In this document: positions 54,888 to 63,612 of the stretch, one piece after another
Position numbering within the stretch: position 1 is the stretch's first letter
How the letters are laid out: each line of letters opens with the position of its first letter
Assembly: GCA_900769645.1 (NCBI GenBank)
Contig: CAAGHI010000063.1
Coordinates: 1 to 64,000, forward strand
DNA length: 64,000 nt
Source of the DNA: Candidatus Gastranaerophilales bacterium
GTDB lineage: Bacteria > Cyanobacteriota > Vampirovibrionia > Gastranaerophilales > Gastranaerophilaceae
Direction of reading: 5' to 3'
Notes under the pieces: model-generated
Seen by the model: the letters and a program-made list of their open reading frames with translations, nothing else
Databases searched by the model: none
What the model was told of the DNA's origin: nothing
Made by a program: the position numbers and the translations under genes

Positions 54888-55337
54888 CTATTTATTTTTT
54901 ACTTCTTGTGTCAAATAATCTACAGCTCTATAAACCCTACGCAACAATCCGTCTTCGCTGGTAGATTTAACATTACAAGTTTGTTCTAAACAATCGCTAG
55001 AATCATGAATCATTCGTTTGCGAAAAGCATAATTTGTCTCATTTGCATCAGGATGCCCAGTTACAAGTTCAAACCCATCTTTTTTTGTTTTTAAATCCTT
55101 AACAACAACTTGCACTTTAGTACAAAATTTATTTTCAAAAATTGGAGAAACAAATTCGTCATCTTCCAATGCGTGCAAACCTCCATAAATATCAATCTTA
55201 ATTTTATTATGTTTTGCATAATTTTCTAGCATATTCTTTGAGGCTTCTAATTTTTCTGCAGCTGGCTTATACATTCCGTCGGCGTGTATTTTAACTAACT
55301 TTGGTCTAAATCTATCAATTATTCTTGATACCTTCAT
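54888..55337 (-). CDS. Protein of unknown function in the tRNA-Lys island
   Basis: 149 residues, mixed charged sequence without signal peptide or membrane segment (MKVSRIIDRFRPKLVKIHADGMY at the start, RRVYRAVDYLTQEV at the end). Three cysteines. AAGGAG precedes the ATG. It lies between two copies of a duplicated segment (nucleotidyltransferase start plus tRNA-Lys), so it is probably acquired. No family recognised. Confidence 0.6.
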   Translation of the reverse strand: MKVSRIIDRFRPKLVKIHADGMYKPAAEKLEASKNMLENYAKHNKIKIDIYGGLHALEDDEFVSPIFENKFCTKVQVVVKDLKTKKDGFELVTGHPDANETNYAFRKRMIHDSSDCLEQTCNVKSTSEDGLLRRVYRAVDYLTQEVKNK

Positions 55338-55383
55338 ATTAACTCCTTTTTTTTATTCCAAAACACAAACATAAAAATTTTTG

Positions 55384-55581
55384 CTACATAATTTTATCTG
55401 CAAGGTAGTACGTATTGCAAACAACATCTATTATACCGATAGAAAGGAGTTTGTCAAACAAAATATCCATGACCGGCTTGTTTGCGATTGGAACAAGAGG
55501 TTTCGGAACAAATTTCATCAATGGCTCTAATCGAGAACCAACCCCAGCTGACATAATCATCGCTTTAATAGAATTCTTCAT
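55384..55581 (-). pseudogene. Truncated copy of the nucleotidyltransferase start
   Basis: 65 codons match the N-terminus of 53664-54680 with three substitutions, then end at TAA after DKIM. The flank up to tRNA-Lys is duplicated too. The -10-like TATCAT has decayed to TACCAT. Confidence 0.88.
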
Positions 55582-55650
55582 ATAAAGATGGTATCTAAAA
55601 AATAAAATTATTGCAAATTAAAAATTAGGGAATATAATAAAAGAGAACTT

Positions 55651-55723
<73 letters not shown>

Positions 55724-55736
55724 AATTTAATTATAA

Positions 55737-55759
55737 AGAGGGTTTTAGCCCTCTTTTTT
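55737..55759 (+). terminator. Rho-independent terminator after tRNA-Lys
   Basis: AGAGGG-TTTTAG-CCCTCT with T-run. Confidence 0.85.
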
Positions 55760-55881
55760 AATGCAAAAAATCACCTTATTTTTACCCCAAAGGAACACAA
55801 AAAGGTACACGAAATAAATTTTATTCTAATAGATGTTATATCTTAAAATAAGGCAAATATAAACATTTTTACAATAGAATT

Positions 55882-56180
55882 ATGTCTGACAATCCTATTG
55901 TAAAAAAGAAAAAACGAGTTCGTCATTCTATTCCAACTTATAAAAAGGTTTATACAGTTTATCAATATAACCGGAAAAATATTCTGAAATATTCAAAAAG
56001 GCAAGAGCACTAGCATATAAATACGGTAGACATATTTTTGATAATGTCAGTCCTTATAGAGCTCTTAATTTATGCTATATACGCGATAAAAACGGCAAAT
56101 TACAACATATTGGAGATGAAAAGCATATTTACAGAATAAGGACATTACAACATGACAGAATTCATCAATTTGTTCTTTAA
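55882..56180 (+). pseudogene. Frameshifted small gene next to tRNA-Lys
   Basis: From ATG 55882 a basic frame (VKKKKRVRHSIPTYKKVYTVYQYN) stops at TAG 56011. A second frame is open from about 55995 to TAA 56178 and reads KARALAYKYGRHIFDNVSPYRALNLC. A one-base shift in CAAAAAG joins them into about 98 residues. This looks like a decayed mobile-element gene; function unknown. The following bases 56181-56334 show no gene. Confidence 0.5.
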
Positions 56181-56334
56181 TTCTTCTTTACAATAATCAA
56201 AGTCTGTTTTGTTTATAAATTATTCCTTCAGTATGGTCAACTTTCTAAAATAATACTTCTACCTGTTCAAACCTAACTGGTCTTAAAATGAAGAGTCTAT
56301 GGAGGGGAGAACCGCCACCAGAACACACTAAAAA

Positions 56335-56354
56335 AGACTTCATTTCTGAAGTCT
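56335..56354 (-). terminator. Hairpin with U-run on the minus strand
   Basis: AGACTTCA-TTTC-TGAAGTCT with six A before it on the plus strand. On the minus strand it would end transcripts that run from the GntR-type gene antisense across prepilin F. Confidence 0.6.
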
Positions 56355-56358
56355 AAAA

Positions 56359-57022
56359 ATGGGTTGGCAGGGGGGGGGGCAGTGCTACGTACGTAGCCCA
56401 CTGCGACAAGTATCGTCGAGTTGCGTTCACTTTAGCTGAAGTTTTAATCACCCTCGGCATAATCGGCGTTGTTGCAGCCTTGACGCTCCCAACGGTTGTT
56501 TCCAATTACAAAAAACAAGTTACTGTTTCAAAGTTACAAAAAGCATATTCAACAATTAATAACGCCTTCAAACAGTCCGAGGCTGCCAATGAGTCATCTG
56601 AATTTTGGGACGATCCGGTTGTGACCGGTTCTCAGTCATATTTTGAAAAATATTTCAAACCATATCTAAATGGTGCAACGCAGTGCTTTTCATATCAAGA
56701 ATGTGGGTATAAAGAAAATCCCCCTTACAAATTTTTAAATGGTGCTTATATCTATACTTCAATGGATTCAGGTAGCTTAAAGACAGATTGTTTTGCATTT
56801 TATATGCCTGATGGAGTTTTTTACTGGTTTATAATAGCGGGTGGAGCTGGTGTTCTTATTCCGCAAAGTATAGTATATATAGATATAAATGGTGGTAAAT
56901 CACCAAATATCATTGGTAAAGATGTTTTTCTGTTCAATCGAGTCCCAGGGAAAGGCATCTTACCTTCCGACTACGCAGCAAAAATAATACATGATGGGTG
57001 GAAAATTACTTATCCTTATTAA
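56359..57022 (+). CDS. G-run prepilin F (no start signals, possibly silent copy)
   Basis: A frame ATG-GGT-TGG-CAG leads into G10 (56370-56379) but has no Shine-Dalgarno or promoter, and it misses the pilin frame. Nine or twelve G would give 220 residues with a 22-residue leader (SATYVAHCDKYRRVA before FTLAEVLI). The pilin part is about 75 percent like prepilin D by eye but lacks some 18 residues near the end (the NLSAESINSSC region). It keeps DINGGKSPNIIGKDVF and DGWKITYPY. It lies in the tRNA-Lys island and may be a donor cassette or a relic. Confidence 0.65.
56370..56379 (+). repeat. Homopolymer G10 in prepilin F
   Basis: Ten G followed by CAGT and the perfect palindrome GCTACGTACGTAGC (56384-56397). 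Confidence 0.9.
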
Positions 57023-58158
57023 TTATCTAAAACTTCGGCGTATTTAGGGTTTACGGCAAGCCATTTGAATGTTTGTTCTTCGGTTTCCGGAATATCAATT
57101 ACAAAAGTTCCACCGTAACGACCTCTTGAAAATGCCAAGTAACCTTCTTTTGCAAGGTTGTTGAATGCTTTTCTGATAGTGTTCGGGCTAAGATCAAGCT
57201 GTTCCGCAAATTCGTTAATAGACGGAAGTTTTGACCCGATTGTATAATTTTCTGCAATAAGCTTTTTGATGTGATTTTGCGTTCTTTCGTAGTAGTAAAA
57301 CGCAGTATCAGGAGCCGGCGCAAAAATCGATGTTTCCTTCTTTTCGTTCATAGAATAGTCGTTTGGCATTCTTATTACAGTTGTGCCATAGCGGCCTCTA
57401 CGTGGCAACAAAATTCTTTCGTCAATAAGATTTTGAAGCGCATCATGAACAGTTTTTCCACTTGCACAGAAGAGTTTTGACAACTCGCCGTGTGCCGGAA
57501 TTCGGTCGCCAACTTTTAGGTTCTGAGTAATATAATTTTTTAAATCTTCTTCAACTTTTTTTACAAGAGTTTGGTTCGCCGAAATCGAGTTATCTAGTTC
57601 AAAATTAAGAGTCATAACATGCCAACCGCTTTCGTGCGAGTATTTGTATTTATGCTCAAGAACACCATCTACTCCAAGTTGTTCTAAGGCAAGTCTTGTT
57701 GTGTTGTCTGAATATCCGATTGCTTCTGCAAGATTTCTTGATGCCGGAAGAATAGAACCGACTTGAAGTTTGTTGTCAATAATGTATTGTTTTATTGAAT
57801 TAACAGCAACTTCTCTTTTCGCAGTCTTTTTACGAACTTCGACATTTTCACCGTTTCGGTCTTTAATAAGTGTGCCCATACATTGTTTAGCTTCTACATA
57901 GCCAAGATCTTCAATATATCTGATTGCGTTTTGAACAGTTCCGATGCTGACGCCGAGCATGTAAGCAAGCTCCGGTTTTGACGGCAACAAGTAGTTAGGT
58001 TTTACGTTCTCGTCATTTTCAATCCATTTGATAAACCATTTTCCAAGCGTAACGGCTTTTGATTCCTTATGAACTTTAAGTTCAGGAAGCGGAAAATTGA
58101 TATCACTAACTTTAATCTTATGCAAATTGCCTTTTTGTGGGCGAATATATTTTTTCAT
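57019..58158 (-). CDS. Regulator made of four GntR-type winged helices
   Basis: 379 residues from ATG 58158 (AGAGGT eight bases upstream). Four successive winged-helix units, about 38-98, 115-180, 201-262 and 294-355, each show the GntR pattern (e.g. SILPASRNLAEAIGYSDNTTRLALEQLG; KLPSINEFAEQLDLSPNTIRKAFNNLAKEGYL; RGRYGGT wing). There is no ligand-binding FadR, HutC or aminotransferase domain. GntR proteins normally carry one such unit and dimerise; four in one chain could read a long or repeated operator. Target unknown. Its 3' end overlaps prepilin F. Confidence 0.82.
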   Translation of the reverse strand: MKKYIRPQKGNLHKIKVSDINFPLPELKVHKESKAVTLGKWFIKWIENDENVKPNYLLPSKPELAYMLGVSIGTVQNAIRYIEDLGYVEAKQCMGTLIKDRNGENVEVRKKTAKREVAVNSIKQYIIDNKLQVGSILPASRNLAEAIGYSDNTTRLALEQLGVDGVLEHKYKYSHESGWHVMTLNFELDNSISANQTLVKKVEEDLKNYITQNLKVGDRIPAHGELSKLFCASGKTVHDALQNLIDERILLPRRGRYGTTVIRMPNDYSMNEKKETSIFAPAPDTAFYYYERTQNHIKKLIAENYTIGSKLPSINEFAEQLDLSPNTIRKAFNNLAKEGYLAFSRGRYGGTFVIDIPETEEQTFKWLAVNPKYAEVLDN

Positions 58159-58243
58159 ACACACTTACCTCTGGATTTAATATTACACTATTTATAAAAA
58201 AACAGCAAGAAAAATTTTGCGAGTTTGTGAAGGAAAGTTTACA

Positions 58244-58352
58244 TTTAGTGAGAAGTGAAACGTGAAAAGTGAAAAGACTTTTACAGATGCTATTGCATCA
58301 AAATTTATTTTTGAACAAAGTGAATGAAATGGACTTTTCACTTCTCACTAAA
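58244..58352. repeat. 17-bp inverted repeat element (gtgagaagtgaaa type)
   Basis: TTTAGTGAGAAGTGAAA (58244-58260) and TTTCACTTCTCACTAAA (58336-58352) are perfect inverted copies about 75 bases apart. The same unit is translated inside the leaders of prepilins D and E (about 42330-42360 and 46497-46530). Confidence 0.8.
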
Positions 58353-58374
58353 TAAAAAGACCACTTTCGTGGTC

Positions 58375-58563
58375 TTACTCTAACAAAGCTTCTAGCAATT
58401 CTGCATTTTTAGCGGACGTTGTTGATTCTCGAACTTTTTGTTTGTAAATGTAAGTTCTGAGCGCTTCTCTAATTAGCTCACTGCGTGATCTGTTTTCTCC
58501 GTCTGCAACCTGATCGATTCTTTGCAAAAATTCTTCGGGCATTGAAATTAGTACTCGTGCCAT
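58375..58563 (-). CDS. Ribbon-helix-helix (CopG-like) protein
   Basis: 62 residues. VLISMPEEFLQRIDQVADGENRSRSELIREALRTYI has the strand, helix and SRSELIREA helix of the Arc/MetJ/CopG fold. These bind DNA as dimers, often as antitoxins, but no toxin gene is adjacent. AAGGAG precedes the ATG, and a hairpin (AAGACCAC/GTGGTCTT) ends the gene. Confidence 0.82.
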   Translation of the reverse strand: MARVLISMPEEFLQRIDQVADGENRSRSELIREALRTYIYKQKVRESTTSAKNAELLEALLE

Positions 58564-58744
58564 ATATTCTCCTTTTCTTTATCTATTAACAGTTCGCTAT
58601 ATTTTAATAAAAACAATTTGATTTAAAAAAGTGCTATTTTTTATACAATAAATATATACAAATTTTGGAAAGTCTTGATATCAGTGAGCTTTATTGTGTT
58701 AATAAAACTTAATATATCTTATTTTTTATAATATTAATTATAAG

Positions 58745-58836
58745 CTGGATTGCCACGGCTCCACTGACCGTTCCACCTCGCAATGACGTGAATAGCTACG
58801 ATTTTCGTCATTGCGAGCGATTAGCGAAGCAATCCC
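58745..58836. repeat. Inverted REP-like repeat upstream of pyrH
   Basis: GGATTGCC...CTCGCAATGACG and CGTCATTGCGAG...GCAATCCC face each other. It is the dispersed family seen at 2229 and in the leaders of prepilins D and E. The remaining gap 58564-58740 and 58837-59020 holds no gene. Confidence 0.75.
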
Positions 58837-59039
58837 GTTTTTCGAACAACTTTACCGCTCAAACAACCCTCGTTTTACCGTTTGTATTACTAACAAGTTA
58901 TTGTTCATTCCGCTATCGTGGCGATTATGACTCCGTAATTTTCAAGCAATATTAACCGTTAATTTGTTATAGATATTTCTTTGTAAACTGCTTTACAATA
59001 TCCTTGTTTTGCGGTAGTATTTTGGAAAAGAGGTATCCA

Positions 59040-59750
59040 ATGAAATATAAGAGAATTTTATTAAAGATAAGCGGAGAGGCACTTTTGGGAGATCAACAGT
59101 TTGGGATTGACCAAAAACCTGTTAGAATGATTGCGGAAGAAATTGAAAAAGCTCGCAAACTTGGCGCAGAAGTTGCTGTTGTTGTTGGTGGTGGTAATAT
59201 TTTCCGTGGCATGAAAAATAGTGCCAAACTTGGCATGGATCAAGCATCTGGTGATTATGTCGGAATGCTTGCGACTGTAATGAATGCGGTTGCACTTCAA
59301 AGTACATTAAATCAAATGAATATTCCTTGCAGAATTCAAAGTGCTATTACGATGAATCAAATTGCAGAGCCGTATATTAGACACCGTGCAATCAGACACT
59401 TGGAAAAAGGTAGAGTTGTAATCTTTGCAGCAGGTACCGGAAATCCATTCTTTACGACAGATACGGCTGCAGCTTTGAGAGCATCTGAAATTAATGCAGA
59501 AGCTATGCTTATGGCTAAAAATGGAGTTGATGGAGTTTATACAGATGATCCAAAAACAAATCCGAATGCCAAAAAGTTAGAAAAAATAACTTATGACGAC
59601 ATTATTATCAATGGCTTGAAAGTTATGGATACGTCAGCTTGTGCGTTGTGTAAACAAAACAATATTCCGATTGTTGTATTTGATTTTGATGCAAAAGATG
59701 GTATCACAGATATCTTAAACGGTAAGGAAATCGGAACTTATATAAATTAG
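59040..59750 (+). CDS. pyrH: UMP kinase
   Basis: 236 residues. YKRILLKISGEALLG, VAVVVGGGNIFRG, GMLATVMNA and AAGTGNPFFTTDTAA are diagnostic. It phosphorylates UMP in pyrimidine synthesis. ATG 59040 follows GAGGT; the frame upstream to 59004 is not needed. First of a standard pyrH-frr-cdsA group. Confidence 0.95.
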   Translation: MKYKRILLKISGEALLGDQQFGIDQKPVRMIAEEIEKARKLGAEVAVVVGGGNIFRGMKNSAKLGMDQASGDYVGMLATVMNAVALQSTLNQMNIPCRIQSAITMNQIAEPYIRHRAIRHLEKGRVVIFAAGTGNPFFTTDTAAALRASEINAEAMLMAKNGVDGVYTDDPKTNPNAKKLEKITYDDIIINGLKVMDTSACALCKQNNIPIVVFDFDAKDGITDILNGKEIGTYIN

Positions 59751-59786
59751 TAATTGTAAAATTGAAATATAAAGAAAGAGGTAAAA

Positions 59787-60347
59787 ATGGAACTTGAAGA
59801 ACTATTTTTGTTCGGTGAAGAAAAGATGGAAAAATCTATCACTCAACTTCACAAAGAATTTGGGTCTATCCGTTCAGGCAGAGCTAATCCGATGATTTTG
59901 GACAAAGTTTTGGTTGACTATTATGGAGCTCCAACTCCGTTAAGACAAATGTCACAGGTAACTGTTCAAGACGGTACAACTCTTGTTATTACACCGTATG
60001 ACAAAACTATTTTGAAAGAAATAGAAAAAGCTATTATCAAGGCTGAAATTGGGATTACGCCAAACAGTGACGGTATTTGTATCCGCCTTCCATTCCCACC
60101 TTTGACAGAAGAAAGACGTCGTGAAACCGCAAAAGATGTTAAAAAAATCGGTGAAGAAGCTAAAGTTGCTGTTAGAAATATTCGTCGTGACATGACTGAT
60201 GAATTGAAAAAAATCGAAAAAAGTGAAAATCTTCCTGAGGATATGGTAAAAGATAATCAGGATAAAATTCAAAAACTAACAGACAAATACACTGGTATTA
60301 TTGACAAAGCTGTTACAGACAAAGAAAAAGAGGTTATGACAGTATAA
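59787..60347 (+). CDS. frr: Ribosome recycling factor
   Basis: 186 residues. MEKSITQLHKEFGSIRSGRANP, VDYYGAPTPLRQMSQV and the helical LPFPPLTEERRRE segment are typical. It splits post-termination ribosomes with EF-G. GAGG lies before the ATG. The stop overlaps the cdsA start (TAATG). Confidence 0.95.
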   Translation: MELEELFLFGEEKMEKSITQLHKEFGSIRSGRANPMILDKVLVDYYGAPTPLRQMSQVTVQDGTTLVITPYDKTILKEIEKAIIKAEIGITPNSDGICIRLPFPPLTEERRRETAKDVKKIGEEAKVAVRNIRRDMTDELKKIEKSENLPEDMVKDNQDKIQKLTDKYTGIIDKAVTDKEKEVMTV

Positions 60348-61225
60348 TGAATGAGACAAAAGGCTTGAATAAAAACGCAACAAGAATGCTAACAGGATTT
60401 ATAATGGGAACAATTGCGATGGGCTGTATTATGCTTGGCGGAATTCCTTTGCTTTTGTTGTTAGCGGTTATAATATTTTTCGCATCAAAAGAGTATGTGA
60501 AAATTCTTGAGCACAAAGGTTTTTATCCAAGCCTTAAAATCATTCTTGTCGCAGAAGCTTTGCTTGCGATAATTACATATTTTGACAGGGTTGAATACGT
60601 CGCATCAGCACTAATCCTTTGTACATTTTTGGCATTTATGTGGGTTTTGTTCAGAGGACGTCAACCATATATCGCAAATGTTGCAACAACGATTTTAGGT
60701 TTTGTTTATTGTGGGTATTTCCCTCTTCACTTGCAATTGTTGAGAGATATGCATTCTGCGCAGTATAATGATGGTTTAGGCTTTGTTGTAATGATGTTTA
60801 CAGCAATTCTGTTGACCGATGTTGGTTGTTACTATGCAGGTACAAAGTTTGGCAAACATAAACTTGCGCCTGTTGTAAGTCCAAATAAAACTATTGAAGG
60901 TTCTGTCGGTGGTGCAATTTGCGCTGTTGTCGGTGCTTGTATAGTTGGTTTGTTTATTGCAAAAGTTTATATGCTTGAGATGAAGTGGTATATCCCAATT
61001 ATTGCAGGGCTTTTGTGTACTGTGTTTGCTCAAATTGGCGACTTGTGCGAATCTTTATTGAAACGTGATGCGGGCGTAAAGGATTCTGGCAATTCACTTC
61101 CGGGGCATGGCGGATTTTTGGATAGAACTGATAGTTTTATTTTCACAATTCCAATTATGTACTTTTTCTGCAAGTATTTTGTGTTTTCACAAGATATTGC
61201 TAATTTTATAAAAGGTTTGTTTTAG
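60347..61225 (+). CDS. cdsA: Phosphatidate cytidylyltransferase
   Basis: 292 residues, about seven to eight membrane helices. SPNKTIEGSVGG and GDLCESLLKRDAGVKDSGNSLPGHGGFLDRTDS are the CDP-diglyceride synthase signature. It makes CDP-diacylglycerol for phospholipids. Confidence 0.93.
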   Translation: MNETKGLNKNATRMLTGFIMGTIAMGCIMLGGIPLLLLLAVIIFFASKEYVKILEHKGFYPSLKIILVAEALLAIITYFDRVEYVASALILCTFLAFMWVLFRGRQPYIANVATTILGFVYCGYFPLHLQLLRDMHSAQYNDGLGFVVMMFTAILLTDVGCYYAGTKFGKHKLAPVVSPNKTIEGSVGGAICAVVGACIVGLFIAKVYMLEMKWYIPIIAGLLCTVFAQIGDLCESLLKRDAGVKDSGNSLPGHGGFLDRTDSFIFTIPIMYFFCKYFVFSQDIANFIKGLF

Positions 61226-61915
61226 ATGAAAGATAAGTTGGAAGAAATTTTTGGCATAAATATTGATAATGTTGACTTGTTTCGATGCGCATTGACGCAC
61301 CCTTCTTTCACTAAGGAAAAAGATTTGCCTTATGTTGAAAACTATGAACGCCTTGAATTCCTCGGTGATGCGGTTTTAAAGTTGGCTACATCAGATATTC
61401 TTTATAAAAAGTATCCTGATTATACAGAGGGTGACTTGTCAAAAATCCGCTCTATTGTGGTTTCTGATAATACTTTGTCTAAGATTGCCGAAAGAACTGG
61501 TTTTTGTGAATTGATTATTTTGGCTCATCATGAAGCAAAACAAGGACTCGCTCATATTGAATCTGTATGTGCGTGCGCATTTGAGGCTGTTTTGGGTGCA
61601 TATTATTTGGATAATAAGTTTGAAAAAGTTATTCCGTTTTTGCAAAAAGTTTTGATGCCGTATATTGAAGATGTTGACAAAAATTTCTGTAAATTTAACG
61701 CCAAAGCGATTTTGCAAGAGTATACACAAGGTTTGACTAAGGAAATTCCTGAATATAAGCTTGTTGGAGAGTCAGGACCTGCTCATGACAAGACTTTTGA
61801 GGTTGAAGTTTCGTATCAGAGACATGTTATTGCAAAAGGTATTGGAAAGACCAAAAAAGAGGCTGAACAACATGCTGCATTTGAGGCTTGTAAAGCTTTG
61901 GGAGCAGTAGAATGA
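61226..61915 (+). CDS. rnc: Ribonuclease III
   Basis: 229 residues. ERLEFLGDAVLKL is the catalytic signature, and the C-terminal double-stranded RNA binding domain (KAILQEYTQG, GIGKTKKEAEQHAAFEA) is complete. It starts on the base after the cdsA stop. Confidence 0.95.
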   Translation: MKDKLEEIFGINIDNVDLFRCALTHPSFTKEKDLPYVENYERLEFLGDAVLKLATSDILYKKYPDYTEGDLSKIRSIVVSDNTLSKIAERTGFCELIILAHHEAKQGLAHIESVCACAFEAVLGAYYLDNKFEKVIPFLQKVLMPYIEDVDKNFCKFNAKAILQEYTQGLTKEIPEYKLVGESGPAHDKTFEVEVSYQRHVIAKGIGKTKKEAEQHAAFEACKALGAVE

Positions 61916-62544
61916 TTTATATTTCTCCATCAATTTTGTCGGCAGATTTTGCAAATTTAGAACGAGATATAAAACTCGTTGAAAATAATGGCGCAGATTG
62001 GATTCATGTCGATGTTATGGACGGTCATTTTGTTCCAAATATCACGATTGGAGTACCTGTTGTGGCATCAATTAAGAAAGTTACAAAACTTCCGCTTGAT
62101 GTCCATTTGATGATTGAAAATCCTGAAAAATACGTTGAAGCTTTTGCAAAGGCTGGTGCGGATATTTTGACGTTCCACTTTGAATGCGGTTCTGATATAA
62201 AATCGACAATTGATTTAATCAAATCTTTCGGGGTAAAGGCTGGATTGTCTATTAAGCCAAAAACTTCTCCGGAAGTCATTTTACCATATTTAAACGATTT
62301 GGCTCTAGTTCTTGTAATGACTGTGGAACCTGGGTTTGGCGGTCAAAAATTTATGCAAGATTGTGCAGAAAAAATACCTGTTATTAAGAAAAATGCTCAC
62401 TCAGACTTGATAATTCAGGTTGATGGCGGAATAAATGCTGAAACAGCAAGAATTTGCACGTGTTACGGTGCAAATTCTTTAGTTGCGGGTAGTTATATTT
62501 ATAAGTCAAATGACGTTAAAGCAGCGATTGCTTCTTTAAGATAG
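61912..62544 (+). CDS. rpe: Ribulose-phosphate 3-epimerase
   Basis: 210 residues, TIM barrel. SPSILSADFANLE, HVDVMDGHFVPNIT, LDVHLMIENPE, TVEPGFGGQKF and QVDGGINAETA are diagnostic. It interconverts ribulose 5-P and xylulose 5-P. It overlaps rnc by four bases (ATGA). Confidence 0.95.
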   Translation: MIYISPSILSADFANLERDIKLVENNGADWIHVDVMDGHFVPNITIGVPVVASIKKVTKLPLDVHLMIENPEKYVEAFAKAGADILTFHFECGSDIKSTIDLIKSFGVKAGLSIKPKTSPEVILPYLNDLALVLVMTVEPGFGGQKFMQDCAEKIPVIKKNAHSDLIIQVDGGINAETARICTCYGANSLVAGSYIYKSNDVKAAIASLR

Positions 62545-63036
62545 TCCCTTGCGTTCTTTTCGTTTTCGGATTTCTTCCGTGTCTGCAGTTAAGGAGTTAT
62601 CTGCAAGTGTGAATACGTCTTTGTCTTTGTCCTCAGCTTTTGGTGCAGGTTTTTCTGCGTCTGCTTGCCCTGGAACAGGTTTTGCAAACGGATTATCTTC
62701 TTCCGGTGGCGCTTCAGAAGCTTTTGCCGGATCTTTTACTGCGTCAGGCTCTTCTGTTTTAGTAGGTTCTTCTGCATTATCTGTCGGAGGAGCATCTTCT
62801 GGAGTAATTCCAAGTCTTTCAAGTGCATCAAGTCCGACATCTCCATGAACTTCTTCATAAGTTACATCGTCAGGAATTTGTGCAAATGCAGCTACTTGTT
62901 CTGCCCAAGCGACAATTTCTGATGGAATATCTTCTCCATTACTTTGTTCTTTTATAATCTCATCAGGCGTAAGTTTTTTCCACTTAGTATAGTCAACTCC
63001 TGAGGTTGAACTCCCGATACTCATTGAATCTGCCAT
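62536..63036 (-). CDS. Acidic, Pro/Glu/Ala-rich protein of unknown function
   Basis: 166 residues. Low-complexity and acidic, with a TPEDAPPTDNAEEPTKTEEPD region and a basic end (KRKERKGLS). No signal peptide. It is convergent with rpe and overlaps its 3' end by nine bases. AAGGAG lies upstream of the ATG at 63036, so it is probably expressed. No family recognised. Confidence 0.6.
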   Translation of the reverse strand: MADSMSIGSSTSGVDYTKWKKLTPDEIIKEQSNGEDIPSEIVAWAEQVAAFAQIPDDVTYEEVHGDVGLDALERLGITPEDAPPTDNAEEPTKTEEPDAVKDPAKASEAPPEEDNPFAKPVPGQADAEKPAPKAEDKDKDVFTLADNSLTADTEEIRKRKERKGLS

Positions 63037-63214
63037 TATTTTTCTCCTTTCTGATACCTGTTTATAAACGGCATTTAGTGAGTAAAACTTTAGGATTTGT
63101 AAAGATATGTAACAAAGTTTCTATAAAACGTATATAAAAAGTCAATAATTTTTTGCAAAAATTTTTTATATAAGAGTGAGAGCTAAATAAAGAAAAAGAG
63201 AGGTCATAAAGACA

Positions 63215-63391
63215 ATGGCAACTACATTTTTATTTTCAAATACAGTAACAGATGCATATAAAGAAACCGCAGAGGCTGTTAATTCAATAGACTTACATAA
63301 AAAACACATTATCAAAAAGACATTGGTGGATATGATGAAACAATCATTCTTCCATGGAGCAAGCAGGTTTGGAACTAATTTTATTGCATAA
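63215..63391 (+). CDS. Small protein of unknown function
   Basis: 58 residues from ATG 63215 to TAA 63389. Start TTFLFSNTVTDAY, a Lys/His-rich middle (HKKHIIKKTL) and a MMKQSFFHGASRFG end. GAGAGGT lies about ten bases upstream. A terminator follows at 63491. No family recognised; the frame is likely but not proven. Confidence 0.45.
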   Translation: MATTFLFSNTVTDAYKETAEAVNSIDLHKKHIIKKTLVDMMKQSFFHGASRFGTNFIA

Positions 63392-63490
63392 ACCGAAAGC
63401 TCAAAACAAGTTGTTGGAAAATCAATAGGAAATTTGCGGAAAGCAAAAACAATAGGAAAAGAATAGGAAAATTTTTTTAGGATAGGAATT

Positions 63491-63518
63491 AAGACCGGTT
63501 ATATAGCCGGTCTTTTTT
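63491..63518 (+). terminator. Rho-independent terminator
   Basis: GACCGG and CCGGTC with an eight-base loop, followed by TTTTTT. Confidence 0.8.
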
Positions 63519-63548
63519 ATAGGGTTGGAAAGTCAATTAACAAAAGTA

Positions 63549-63577
63549 TAGACAATTGATAAAAATAAATTTATAAT
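63549..63577 (+). promoter_or_regulatory. Promoter of G-run prepilin G
   Basis: TAGACA (63549-63554), 17-base spacer, TATAAT (63572-63577). AAAGGAG lies before the ATG. Confidence 0.55.
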
Positions 63578-63612
63578 GGGAATGTATAAAGAGATATATA
63601 AAGGAGATTTTT

